A DNA stretch of 6,944 bases from Planctomycetota bacterium (lineage in GTDB: Bacteria > Planctomycetota > Planctomycetia > Planctomycetales > Planctomycetaceae), in contig JAADHY010000126.1 in the NCBI GenBank assembly GCA_013151585.1, positions 1 through 6,944 on the forward strand. Direction: 5' to 3'. Within the stretch, counting starts at the first letter, position 1. Each line of letters opens with the position of its first letter. Of this stretch, positions 1 to 5,531 are shown piece after piece. A program made the position numbers and the translations under genes. The notes under the pieces were generated by a model. That model saw nothing but the letters and a program-made list of their open reading frames with translations, had not been told where the DNA came from and ran no database searches.

Positions 1-485
1 GAGCCGCTGTCCAGCCGACTGCGGGCAAGCTGCACAATCTGCTGGAAGTAATGTTGCCACAACTTTTCCGCGGCCTGCTCGTCACCGTGTCGCAACCGTT
101 CCAACCAAACCGTGACCGGTTCAGTTTCCTCCGATTCCTTGCCGTTTGAAGCGCTCCCGGAAACTTCCACCACCAGCCGCGGCCCCATGCGAGCCAGTTG
201 CAACGTCATCCCGTTCAGCAGAATGCAATGATCCGTTCGCACACCGTCCACATAAGTGCCATTGCGTCCAAAACAAGACAGACGCCAATGGGCTCCGTCA
301 AAAAAAAGCGTGGCGTGATAACGAGAGACGCGATCGTCGGCCAAGCAGACGTCGTTGTCGGGGGCCCGGCCGATCTGGATCGATTCCTCGCCCGAAAAAC
401 GCCATTGCCGGCAAGCTTCCGGCTTCGAGGGACATCGCAATGTCAACACCAGATAGGGCTCCGACCGCGAGGCTGCGGGAGACAT
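1..485 (-). CDS. FHA domain fused to ECF-type RNA polymerase sigma factor (C-terminus off the window)
   Basis: The minus strand is open from an ATG at 485 to the window edge, giving 161 full codons and part of another. Residues about 11-108 form a forkhead-associated (FHA) domain with all the classic phosphothreonine-binding residues: IGR at 38-40, SRYH at 54-57 and NGTYVDG at 75-81. A short acidic, Ser/Gly-rich linker (about 109-122) follows. From residue 123 the sequence VTVWLERLRHGDEQAAEKLW and then HYFQQIVQLARSRL matches the first helices of sigma region 2 in planctomycete ECF sigma factors. FHA domains bind pThr made by Hanks-type kinases; ECF sigma factors direct RNA polymerase to selected promoters. 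The fused protein is therefore inferred to be a cytoplasmic transcription factor controlled by phosphorylation. The start is supported by a strong GGAGGAGG ribosome site. The remaining sigma region 2 and region 4 lie outside the window, so sigma activity is inferred. FHA identity is near certain; sigma identity is strong. Confidence 0.9.
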   Translation of the reverse strand, partial: MSPAASRSEPYLVLTLRCPSKPEACRQWRFSGEESIQIGRAPDNDVCLADDRVSRYHATLFFDGAHWRLSCFGRNGTYVDGVRTDHCILLNGMTLQLARMGPRLVVEVSGSASNGKESEETEPVTVWLERLRHGDEQAAEKLWQHYFQQIVQLARSRLDSG

Positions 486-492
486 CCTCAAT

Positions 493-500
493 CCTCCTCC
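493..500 (-). promoter_or_regulatory. Shine-Dalgarno site of the FHA-sigma gene
   Basis: The minus strand reads GGAGGAGG here, 7 bases before the ATG at 485. The frame stays open upstream of that ATG, so this site is what fixes the start; it also places the FHA domain at the very N-terminus, as expected. Confidence 0.8.
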
Positions 501-535
501 ACAAGGCCCTGACCGCCGATCTGGCCGTCCAGCGG

Positions 536-583
536 GAGCGCAAAGCTCGTACTGAGCCACACCCGCAAGCGAGCGCGAAGCTC
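536..583. repeat. Pair of 13-base direct repeats upstream of the FHA-sigma gene
   Basis: GAGCGCNAAGCTC occurs at 536-548 (N=A) and again at 571-583 (N=G), 35 bases apart start to start. Each copy is itself an interrupted palindrome (GAGC, five bases, GCTC). They lie 51-98 bases upstream of the sigma gene start, where a promoter and operator would be expected. They could be binding sites for a dimeric regulator, or part of a REP-like dispersed repeat. No clear -10 or -35 box could be picked out beside them. Confidence 0.5.
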
Positions 584-738
584 CTACCAAGCAGCAAGGT
601 GCATGAAACACGAGATTTGCAACGCAGCTCGGCCGGAGCCGCACTCTTTCAGTGGCCCAATCCGCGATCAAAGCCCCTTCACGATTCGTCGTGCTCGCCT
701 CTGCTCTTCACTTTATCCCTGCAAGGTCACTTTCGCAA

Positions 739-757
739 CCGGTTTTCGAACAACCGG
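739..757. repeat. Perfect 6-bp stem, 7-base loop inverted repeat
   Basis: CCGGTT and AACCGG flank the loop TTCGAAC. No T-rich tract follows on either strand, so it is not an obvious terminator. The loop resembles a tRNA T-loop, but the conserved G53-C61 closing pair and the rest of a tRNA are absent. Function unknown. Confidence 0.4.
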
Positions 758-987
758 GCGACAGCCATCTGCCGACGTCACAAATACCGCCGCTGCTAGG
801 GCAAACCGTTATCGGCTCCGATGGTTCGCGACGGCAACCCCTATCTGCTGCCAGTGACATGAAATGAGACACTCTCCCGGAACCGCGATCCATGCTGGTC
901 CTTTTCGGTTGCTGCTGCGCCATGGTGAGGCCACGCCGCCAAGTAATTCGGGCCAACTGACAACTGAGGAGCGCTTTTCTCGGATCG

Positions 988-1016
988 AGGGGCTCGGCCC
1001 CTTCTTCGAAAAAGGG
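988..1016. repeat. Two overlapping, mutually exclusive inverted repeats
   Basis: AGGGGC (988-993) pairs with GCCCCT (997-1002) around a TCG loop. The right arm is also the left half of a second inverted repeat at 999-1016 (CCCTT.TTCGAA.AAGGG, one mismatched pair), so only one structure can form at a time. It lies mid-gap, about 500 bases from the FHA-sigma start, and no plus-strand gene follows. It could be a processing signal, a chance feature or the relic of an attenuator. Confidence 0.35.
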
Positions 1017-1091
1017 AGCCGCTTCACCACGGCCGATTCACGGCGAGCTGAACGCGACTTCCCAGGCCGACTCCACAATTCACCGATGCCT

Positions 1092-1149
1092 GCGGTTACC
1101 CGCTGAAGGGCCACACGACCTCCGGAGGCAACCTTCGTCTTCCGGGGTC
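1092..1149 (-). terminator. Tandem hairpins after the DUF6807 stop codon (weak terminator candidate)
   Basis: Reading the minus strand, a stem forms 23-55 bases past the stop: GACC plus CCGGA at one side and TCCGG plus GGTC at the other (1117-1149), 9 pairs with one bulged base and a 14-base loop. A small hairpin GCGG-GTAA-CCGC (1092-1103), with a GNRA-type tetraloop, follows. There is no T tract after either, so this is a poor fit for intrinsic termination. It may instead protect the 3' end of the mRNA or be chance. Confidence 0.3.
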
Positions 1150-1171
1150 TGTTCCAACAACGCGCGGTCTT

Positions 1172-2167
1172 TCAGCGGTAGTGAGCGAGTCCCTGCCGCA
1201 GTCGCTGGGCTTTCCATCGATCGGGATGGACGAGAATGCGGTATCGCAAAGTGAAGGACTCGTGCGGCTTCAGCTGGATCGGGCCGTAACAGATCACCGC
1301 CGGGCTCATGTACCGCATCGGTTTCGCTCGAATGACATACCACGGAGTCGGCGCGTTGCGATTGCTCGGATGATCGAGGATCGCCAGACCCGCCGTCACC
1401 CCGCCGATCGTGCCGGAATAGTCCATCGCGGGTGACCGGCCGCGGTACTTGGTCCCGTCGAATCGGATCGGCCCATTGACGTCAACGGCCCGAGCTTCTT
1501 GAAAATCGTTTGCGAACCGCACCGATAGGCCGGCATAGCCACCCCACGGTTTCCCGCCCGGTTCGCCCGGCAGCGGGGTCCGGTCCAGCAGAACGTCCTG
1601 ATCGCCCGCGGTGAAGGTCGATGTCCAGTCCATTGTGTAAACGCCCGTCTGAGTCGGAGGCGAGATTTCCACAATTCGCCGTTCGCGCAGGACAGGCTCC
1701 TTCCCCGGCGGCCGGTAGTGCAGGTCGAGGACGATGCGGGCAGAGAAATCGTCATGCCGTTCGATCTTCGGTGCCGACCATTCCGTTTGACCTTGCGACC
1801 GTCCGGTTTTGCGATCTTCTTCCCAGTAGTTCAAACCGTTGATGGACTTCCAACTGAACCACAAACCGTGATGCCAGGGATGATCCGCTGGACTGTTGAC
1901 GGTGAGCGTGGGGCCACCGGGAACGGCCACGGGATGGAAATGGGGCTTGCGTGCCTCCTTGGCATACGAGAACCGCCAGATGATCTGGTCTCCCGCCTTC
2001 AAAGCCACGGAATGGTCGTCAAGAGCCCAAGCCAAGGGGCTCGCTGCTCGCTGGTCGGCCTGAGCCGAAGGTTTCTCGGCGGCCCAAACGGGCCTCATCA
2101 GGGTAAAACAGGCCAACAGCGTCACGATCCCGGTCAAACCTTTCCGGCTTATGTTGTTCCATCGCAT
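1172..2167 (-). CDS. Exported DUF6807 (PmoA-like) family protein
   Basis: This 331-residue protein has a signal peptide: positive start (MRWNNISRKG), hydrophobic run at about 11-24, and a probable signal peptidase I site after VWA (27-29). The mature part shows DUF6807 hallmarks: KPHFHPV at 74-80, DHPWHHGLWF at 95-104, a WGGYAGLSVRF stretch near 208-218, LDHPSN at 264-269, PWYVI at 275-279, and a C-terminal beta-strand block around SFTLRYRILVHPD. The family was named PmoA after a proposed methane monooxygenase subunit, but it is a beta-sandwich-type protein of unproven function. In planctomycetes it is abundant, secreted and often found near sugar-oxidoreductase genes; none is seen here. The ATG at 2167 is preferred over the GTG at 2197 because AGGAGG lies 7 bases before it and the signal peptide then starts properly. 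Gaps on both sides suggest a single-gene transcript. LLAC at 17-20 is a weak lipobox-like alternative. Confidence 0.9.
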   Translation of the reverse strand: MRWNNISRKGLTGIVTLLACFTLMRPVWAAEKPSAQADQRAASPLAWALDDHSVALKAGDQIIWRFSYAKEARKPHFHPVAVPGGPTLTVNSPADHPWHHGLWFSWKSINGLNYWEEDRKTGRSQGQTEWSAPKIERHDDFSARIVLDLHYRPPGKEPVLRERRIVEISPPTQTGVYTMDWTSTFTAGDQDVLLDRTPLPGEPGGKPWGGYAGLSVRFANDFQEARAVDVNGPIRFDGTKYRGRSPAMDYSGTIGGVTAGLAILDHPSNRNAPTPWYVIRAKPMRYMSPAVICYGPIQLKPHESFTLRYRILVHPDRWKAQRLRQGLAHYR

Positions 2168-2174
2168 CCTGTTT

Positions 2175-2180
2175 CCTCCT
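2175..2180 (-). promoter_or_regulatory. Shine-Dalgarno site of the DUF6807 gene
   Basis: AGGAGG on the minus strand, 7 bases before the ATG at 2167. It decides the start against the in-frame GTG 30 bases upstream, which has no comparable site. Confidence 0.8.
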
Positions 2181-2433
2181 GGCGTAATGCGCGTCACTTG
2201 GGGCGCCCCGTGTTGTCCCGGGTTCCGATCCCTCCGGCGATATCGGTCACGAAATCGGTGATGTCGCTTCTTTCTCCAATGTTTCTCTGAACGCTGTTTC
2301 GTTCCCCATTAATTTCTTCCGTCTTTTGCACAGGGATGATATGCGCGTCGTGCGTGGATCTTTGTGGCTCGCACCACCTGCCGGCTGCGACGGGCCCGAG
2401 ACGGCTGCGTACTGGCATGGCGAAACCCGGGCT

Positions 2434-2454
2434 GTGACACCCGGCAGGTGTCAC
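2434..2454. repeat. Perfect 8-bp palindrome, candidate operator
   Basis: GTGACACC and GGTGTCAC are separated by CGGCA, a 21-base perfect dyad. The half-site spacing suits a dimeric DNA-binding protein. It lies about 267 bases upstream of the DUF6807 start and some 170 bases beyond the MarC stop. It has no T tract, so it is not an intrinsic terminator. A REP-type dispersed palindrome is the main alternative. Confidence 0.45.
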
Positions 2455-2521
2455 CCACTTTGGTTGCGGTCGAAGGCCGCGTTAGGCCCCGTCAGAAAAC
2501 AAGCTGTGCGGCTCAGGAGGA

Positions 2522-2537
2522 CGGGCTTTCTTGCCCG
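2522..2537. repeat. Short inverted repeat abutting the marC terminator
   Basis: CGGGC (2522-2526) and GCCCG (2533-2537) flank a TTTCTT loop. It touches a CGCC-AAAAA-GGCG inverted repeat (2536-2548), which in turn touches the stronger hairpin at 2548-2567, making three hairpins in a row within 46 bases. Confidence 0.4.
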
Positions 2538-2539
2538 CC

Positions 2540-2567
2540 AAAAAGGCGAGGGACAGAGATGTCCCTC
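2540..2567 (-). terminator. Probable intrinsic terminator of the marC-like gene
   Basis: On the minus strand, about 55 bases past the MarC stop, GAGGGACA and TGTCCCTC form a perfect 8-bp stem with a TCTC loop (2548-2567), followed by GCC and then five Ts (2544-2540). Position, orientation and stem strength fit intrinsic termination; the three-base gap before a short T run is less than ideal. Confidence 0.5.
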
Positions 2568-2622
2568 TTATAATATGGACACGTTATTCTCTGGCGTTCC
2601 CTTATCTTCACGGTCACTTTTG

Positions 2623-3240
2623 TCACGGCCATGGCGCGGCCCGGATGCCGTCCAACAAAAATTGCACGGCGATGGCCAATAAGATCAAGCCGAAAATACG
2701 CGTGAGGACTTGGATGCCCGTTCGTCCGAGTAATCGGCTGATTCCGTCCGCCAGCCGCAGAACTCCATACGTCGCCACCGCTGTGACCAGAATAGCGAAA
2801 TAGACGGCGAGCTGCTGCTCTAATGTCGCTGCCTTATTCATCAGGACGGTGACGGTCGTCATGGCCGCTGGCCCAGCCAACATCGGTACGGCCAGTGGTG
2901 TGATGGCGATGTCTTCCTTTTCGACGCCTTCATCAATCTCCCCCGGACCTTCCTTGGTCGGACGACGGGCGCGGACCATTTCCAATGCCACCATCGCCAA
3001 CACAATCCCTCCCGCCACTTGGAAAGCGGGCAGGCTGATGCCGAACCACGTCAGCACGTAGCGTCCGCCGGCAGCGAAGACGGCCAGGACCACCGCCGCC
3101 GTTACCGAAGCTCGCAGAGCCATCTGCTTGCGTTTTCTGGCGTCATCCTGTTCCGTCATGACGAGGTAGGCTGGCACCGCCCCTAGCGGATCCACGACAA
3201 AAAGCATGGACGAGACGGCCAAAACGGCAAAGTCCCACAC
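2623..3240 (-). CDS. MarC family integral membrane protein
   Basis: This 205-residue protein matches the MarC/UPF0056 family in length (about 200-215 usual) and layout. Predicted membrane segments lie near 4-28, 44-66, 70-90, 114-134, 143-163 and 181-200. Family motifs are visible: VVDPLGAVP at 15-23 in the first helix, a charged loop at about 91-110, and AITPLAVPMLAGPAAMT at 112-128 opening the fourth helix, related by internal duplication to the first. MarC proteins sit in the inner membrane; the name came from a supposed role in multiple antibiotic resistance that was later withdrawn, and the substrate is unknown. The start is GTG at 3240: an in-frame stop lies at 3259-3261, and the next ATG (3207) would remove part of the first helix. 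A weak GAGG lies about 9 bases upstream. It is separated from both neighbours and is probably transcribed alone. Confidence 0.93.
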   Translation of the reverse strand: MWDFAVLAVSSMLFVVDPLGAVPAYLVMTEQDDARKRKQMALRASVTAAVVLAVFAAGGRYVLTWFGISLPAFQVAGGIVLAMVALEMVRARRPTKEGPGEIDEGVEKEDIAITPLAVPMLAGPAAMTTVTVLMNKAATLEQQLAVYFAILVTAVATYGVLRLADGISRLLGRTGIQVLTRIFGLILLAIAVQFLLDGIRAAPWP

Positions 3241-3285
3241 GATTGATTGCCTCGGGAATCAGACACAGCCAAACAATCCGGGTTC

Positions 3286-3319
3286 CGCCTTTCCACGGCG
3301 AGCCCTCCGTCAAAAGGCG
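3286..3319 (-). repeat. Long hairpin in the likely leader of the marC-like gene
   Basis: CGCCTTT (3286-3292) pairs with AAAGGCG (3313-3319); inside, after a 2x2 internal loop, ACGG (3295-3298) pairs with CCGT (3307-3310) around an 8-base loop. That is 11 pairs in a compact stem whose base lies 45 bases before the GTG start. If transcribed on the minus strand it would be a 5' UTR structure. No known riboswitch pattern is recognised, and no T tract follows. Confidence 0.4.
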
Positions 3320-3712
3320 AGGCCCCGGTCACAAACGATGCCGCTCCCACTGTAGCAAGTAAGCGGCTCCAGGTCAGGCGTGCCGTGACCGTTCCCCGGG
3401 CGGAAGATGTCGGGCCGATCGACAGTGAGACTCCCCTGGTCCTGGCAGAAGCTACCCCTTTCGGGCGAACGTCTGGTGGTTTTCTCCCGGTGAAGTGACA
3501 CTCGCAGCACTGGACAGAATGCGGCATCGCCGACTGCTGGCAGCCTCGCCCACGGGGATGTGCTGCGAGGCCCCCGAGCAACGGCTACGGCGTGCCCGAC
3601 TCCGCCAGGAAATTCATCGAGGAAGGCGAACTGGGACGGTGATCGACTTCTCGAATGCAGGATAGACGCTTTGAGCGGAAACGAGGGACTTGGCCGCTGC
3701 GTTCGCAAAGCC

Positions 3713-3730
3713 GATCGGTTCCCACCGATC
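3713..3730. repeat. Perfect 6-bp stem, 6-base loop inverted repeat
   Basis: GATCGG and CCGATC flank TTCCCA. The loop CCCA can alternatively pair with TGGG at 3737-3740, giving a competing structure. No T tract follows on either strand; function unknown. Confidence 0.4.
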
Positions 3731-3845
3731 CCAACGTGGGCTAAACTCTTCGGGCCCTGGCGCGAAGCGGAGCTGGCCAACGCTTTCCCGCTGACTTTGG
3801 GACACGACCTTGTCGACCGCCGAGGCTGGGAACTCTGAGGTGCCT

Positions 3846-3866
3846 CCGACGCGGTGACGACGTCGG
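3846..3866. repeat. 6-bp inverted repeat upstream of the M20 peptidase gene
   Basis: CCGACG and CGTCGG flank a 9-base loop, about 100 bases before the peptidase start. It could be an operator or leader hairpin for that gene; nothing else in the sequence decides this. Confidence 0.35.
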
Positions 3867-3953
3867 CGGGAGAATGACACTGGGATGACATCGTCTTTCA
3901 TCCGTTTCGCGTTTGGCGATTGCCTTTCTGAATCCCTGGTCTTTTTCAACGTC

Positions 3954-3958
3954 AGGAG
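3954..3958 (+). promoter_or_regulatory. Shine-Dalgarno site of the M20 peptidase gene
   Basis: AGGAG, 9 bases before the ATG at 3968, supports that start codon. Confidence 0.7.
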
Positions 3959-3967
3959 CTTTTCTTC

Positions 3968-5191
3968 ATGGCGACTCCTCCCGGACGGAAGTCTAGGCGG
4001 GCTCAGCGGTCGTTCGAAGACGATGCAAAGGCCCTCTTGCTGGAAATGATCCCCATACCTGGCCGCAGTGGCGAAGAGGGCGATGTGCTCGCATTGGTTC
4101 GTCAAAAGCTATTGGAAGCCGGTTTGCCGGAAGCGGCCCTCCAGACCGACTCGGCTCACCGGCGGAGCCCTCGCGGCGGCCAGACGGGCAACTTGATCGT
4201 CAAGCTACCGGGCACGCGCCGAGGCCCGCGGCGGCTGCTAATGGCTCACCTCGACACCGTGCCGCTGTGCGTAGGCGTCCGTCCGGTGCAGAAGGGCCAG
4301 TTCTTGCGGCCGCAAGACCGCACCACGGCTCTGGGCGGCGATAACCGGGCCGGGGCCAGCGTGGTCCTGCACACCGCTTGTGAAATCGTGCGGAAGCAGT
4401 TGCCGCATCCTCCGGTGACCTTTCTCTGGACGGTCCAGGAAGAAGTGGGCTTGCTGGGAGCCAGACATGTCAGCCTGAGCAAGCTTGGGCGGCCGCAACT
4501 GTGTTTCAACTGGGATGGCGGCGACCCGAATCTGCTGATCGTTGGTGCTACCGGCGACTACAACATCGAAATCGAAGTCGAAGGCATCGCCAGCCACGCC
4601 GGAGCTCATCCCGAAGATGGCGTCAGCGCGATCGCCATCGCCTCGCTGGCCATCGCCCGACTGGTTCAAGACGGTTGGCATGGTCTGATCGAGAAAGGTG
4701 ACGACGTTGGCACGGCCAACGTCGGGGTGATCGAAGGCGGAGAGGCGACCAACGTGGTCACGCCGTCGGTGCGCGTGCGAGCCGAAGCACGCAGCCACGA
4801 TCCGAAGTTCCGTAAGCGGATCGTGGCGGAAATCCGCAAGGCGTTCGTCGAAGCGGCCCGGCAAGTGAAGAACAGCCAGGGGCGCACAGGGCGGGTCCGT
4901 TTTCAGGCGGATTTGAAATACGAATCCTTCCGGCTCTCGACCGCCGAGCCCTGCGTGCAGGCGGCCACGGCGGCCATTGAAACGCTCGGACTAGAGCCGG
5001 AACTGCGCATCTGCAACGGCGGCTTGGATGCCAATTGGATGACCGCTCACGGGCTGCCTACAGTCACGCTCGGGTGCGGCCAGCAGGGCATTCACACCGT
5101 CAAGGAGAAGCTGCACATCCCGAGCTATCTGACGGCGTGCCGAATCGCTCTGCGGCTGGCCACGGGAACCGAAAGGGAAGCAATGCCGTGA
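3968..5191 (+). CDS. M20 family metallopeptidase, PepT-like
   Basis: This complete 407-residue protein is a zinc-dependent M20 exopeptidase, most like the PepT (tripeptidase T)-like branch. The expected metal and catalytic residues are all present: HLDT with H94 and D96, GGDNRAG with the bridging D125, VQEEVG with the catalytic base E158 and second-metal ligand E159, NWDGG with D183, and GIHTVKE with H376. The central dimerisation or lid domain runs about 195-315 and starts with the typical GIASHAGAHPEDG (206-218). The C-terminal GGLDANWMTAHGLPTVTLGCG (351-371) is characteristic of PepT-like proteins. No signal peptide is present, so it should act in the cytoplasm, probably trimming short peptides for amino acid recycling; the true substrate is unknown. 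The length is normal, start and stop are clear, and nothing is broken. It is a lone plus-strand gene converging on the lipoprotein gene 82 bases away, with no strong terminator between them. Confidence 0.93.
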   Translation: MATPPGRKSRRAQRSFEDDAKALLLEMIPIPGRSGEEGDVLALVRQKLLEAGLPEAALQTDSAHRRSPRGGQTGNLIVKLPGTRRGPRRLLMAHLDTVPLCVGVRPVQKGQFLRPQDRTTALGGDNRAGASVVLHTACEIVRKQLPHPPVTFLWTVQEEVGLLGARHVSLSKLGRPQLCFNWDGGDPNLLIVGATGDYNIEIEVEGIASHAGAHPEDGVSAIAIASLAIARLVQDGWHGLIEKGDDVGTANVGVIEGGEATNVVTPSVRVRAEARSHDPKFRKRIVAEIRKAFVEAARQVKNSQGRTGRVRFQADLKYESFRLSTAEPCVQAATAAIETLGLEPELRICNGGLDANWMTAHGLPTVTLGCGQQGIHTVKEKLHIPSYLTACRIALRLATGTEREAMP

Positions 5192-5273
5192 AGACGACCG
5201 GTGAGAAACCCCGTGGCGGGCACCGCGTGTAGCCGGCATTACTCCGATTCGAGCAGCCCAAGTTGGGACAGCC

Positions 5274-5495
5274 TCATTGCGATTCAGACGGGGTTGCGCG
5301 AGGCAACGGCGACGACGGCCGGTTCGATTCCGCGCCGACCGAGTTTGCGGTCAGTGGCGTCCGATGAGCAAAGTACGGATAAACCCGCTTGTGGTAGGTG
5401 CTGCTGAACCCGCCGGGGCTGTAGTAGTCCGGGAGCATACAACCACCTAACGCCATCGTGGCGGCCAGCCCCAAAAGAACACGACCGACCCGCAT
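5274..5495 (-). CDS. Small putative outer-membrane lipoprotein
   Basis: This 73-residue product begins MRVGRVLLGLAATMALGGCM: two positive residues, a hydrophobic run and a consensus lipobox LGGC (16-19). Cleavage before C19 would leave a mature peptide of only about 55 residues. The residue after the cysteine is Met, not Asp, which is usually read as outer-membrane sorting. The mature part is tyrosine-rich early (PDYYSPGGFSSTYHKRVYPY) and Ser/Pro-rich at the end; I recognise no family. Very short lipoproteins of this style are common in planctomycetes. GGAGG lies at 5508-5512, 12 bases before the ATG at 5495 but 9 before an adjacent in-frame GTG at 5498, so translation may begin one codon earlier. 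The frame is open farther upstream to 5591, but those codons lack a leader-like sequence. It has its own leader with alternative hairpins and is separated from the MetE-like gene by a likely terminator. Confidence 0.75.
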   Translation of the reverse strand: MRVGRVLLGLAATMALGGCMLPDYYSPGGFSSTYHKRVYPYFAHRTPLTANSVGAESNRPSSPLPRATPSESQ

Positions 5496-5531
5496 CACTT
5501 CTGTCTGCCTCCGTGCAGCATAGCAGGGCAT

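Larger units (their letters stand above)
486..1171. other. 686-base gap between the DUF6807 gene and the FHA-sigma gene
   Basis: No convincing coding region was found on either strand. The open frames present (for example 146-799 and 864-1106 plus, 708-956 and 809-1114 minus) give Arg/Ser/Pro-rich sequences without domain signatures and without good ribosome sites. Both flanking genes are transcribed leftward, so the gap holds the 3' end region of the DUF6807 transcript and the promoter region of the FHA-sigma gene. It contains several short hairpins (739-757, 988-1016, 1092-1149) and the direct repeats at 536-583. No tRNA or recognised RNA family was seen. Confidence 0.6.
2168..2622. other. 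455-base gap between marC-like and DUF6807 genes
   Basis: Both neighbours are transcribed leftward, so this holds the 3' end of the MarC transcript and the promoter and leader of the DUF6807 gene. It is rich in inverted repeats (2434-2454, 2522-2567). A minus-strand open frame at 2194-2454 (86 codons from GTG, or 74 from an internal ATG) ends just before the DUF6807 gene, but it has no recognisable domain and I do not call it. No clear -35/-10 pair for the DUF6807 gene was found. Confidence 0.55.
3241..3967. other. 727-base divergent gap between marC-like and M20 peptidase genes
   Basis: The flanking genes point away from each other, so both promoters should be here, but no convincing -35/-10 pair is visible. 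Open frames exist (3310-3891 and 3614-4105 minus, 3560-3838 plus), yet their products are Ser/Arg-rich without domain motifs and no good ribosome site supports them. The 3560-3838 frame ends with a passably protein-like stretch (WREAELANAFPLTLGHDLVD), so a decayed or lineage-specific gene cannot be excluded. Hairpins lie at 3286-3319, 3713-3730 and 3846-3866. No tRNA or CRISPR was seen. Confidence 0.5.

Noticed and set aside
298..597. Minus-strand 99-codon open frame overlapping the FHA-sigma gene
   Set aside because: It lies out of frame with the FHA domain, is Arg/Leu-rich with no motif, and is a shadow of the real gene and its upstream region.
739..757. tRNA T-arm-like sequence (5-bp stem with TTCGAAC loop)
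   Set aside because: The conserved G53-C61 pair is missing and no anticodon arm, D-arm or acceptor stem can be built around it on either strand.
146..799. Plus-strand 217-codon open frame
   Set aside because: Antisense to the FHA-sigma gene for much of its length, low-complexity Arg/Ser/Pro composition, no ribosome site or domain.
2194..2454. Minus-strand 86-codon frame ending just ahead of the DUF6807 gene
   Set aside because: No recognisable domain or ribosome site; its GTG start lies inside a palindrome. The last 40 codons look mildly gene-like, but not enough to call.
2569..2574. Perfect TATAAT on the plus strand
   Set aside because: No -35 element at the right distance and no plus-strand gene downstream; it sits in the MarC 3' region beside a terminator.
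3310..3891. Minus-strand 193-codon open frame in the divergent gap
   Set aside because: Ser/Arg-rich, no domain, no membrane or signal pattern, no ribosome site; expected by chance in GC-rich DNA.
3614..4105. Minus-strand 163-codon frame overlapping the M20 gene start
   Set aside because: It runs antisense into a well-supported gene and carries no family motif.
4238..4864. Minus-strand 208-codon frame inside the M20 gene
   Set aside because: It is fully antisense to a gene with a complete catalytic motif set; a codon-bias shadow.
5257..5267. CCCAA-G-TTGGG palindrome between the convergent M20 and lipoprotein genes
   Set aside because: Only a 4-bp stem is possible with a real loop and no T tract follows, so it is not called a terminator.
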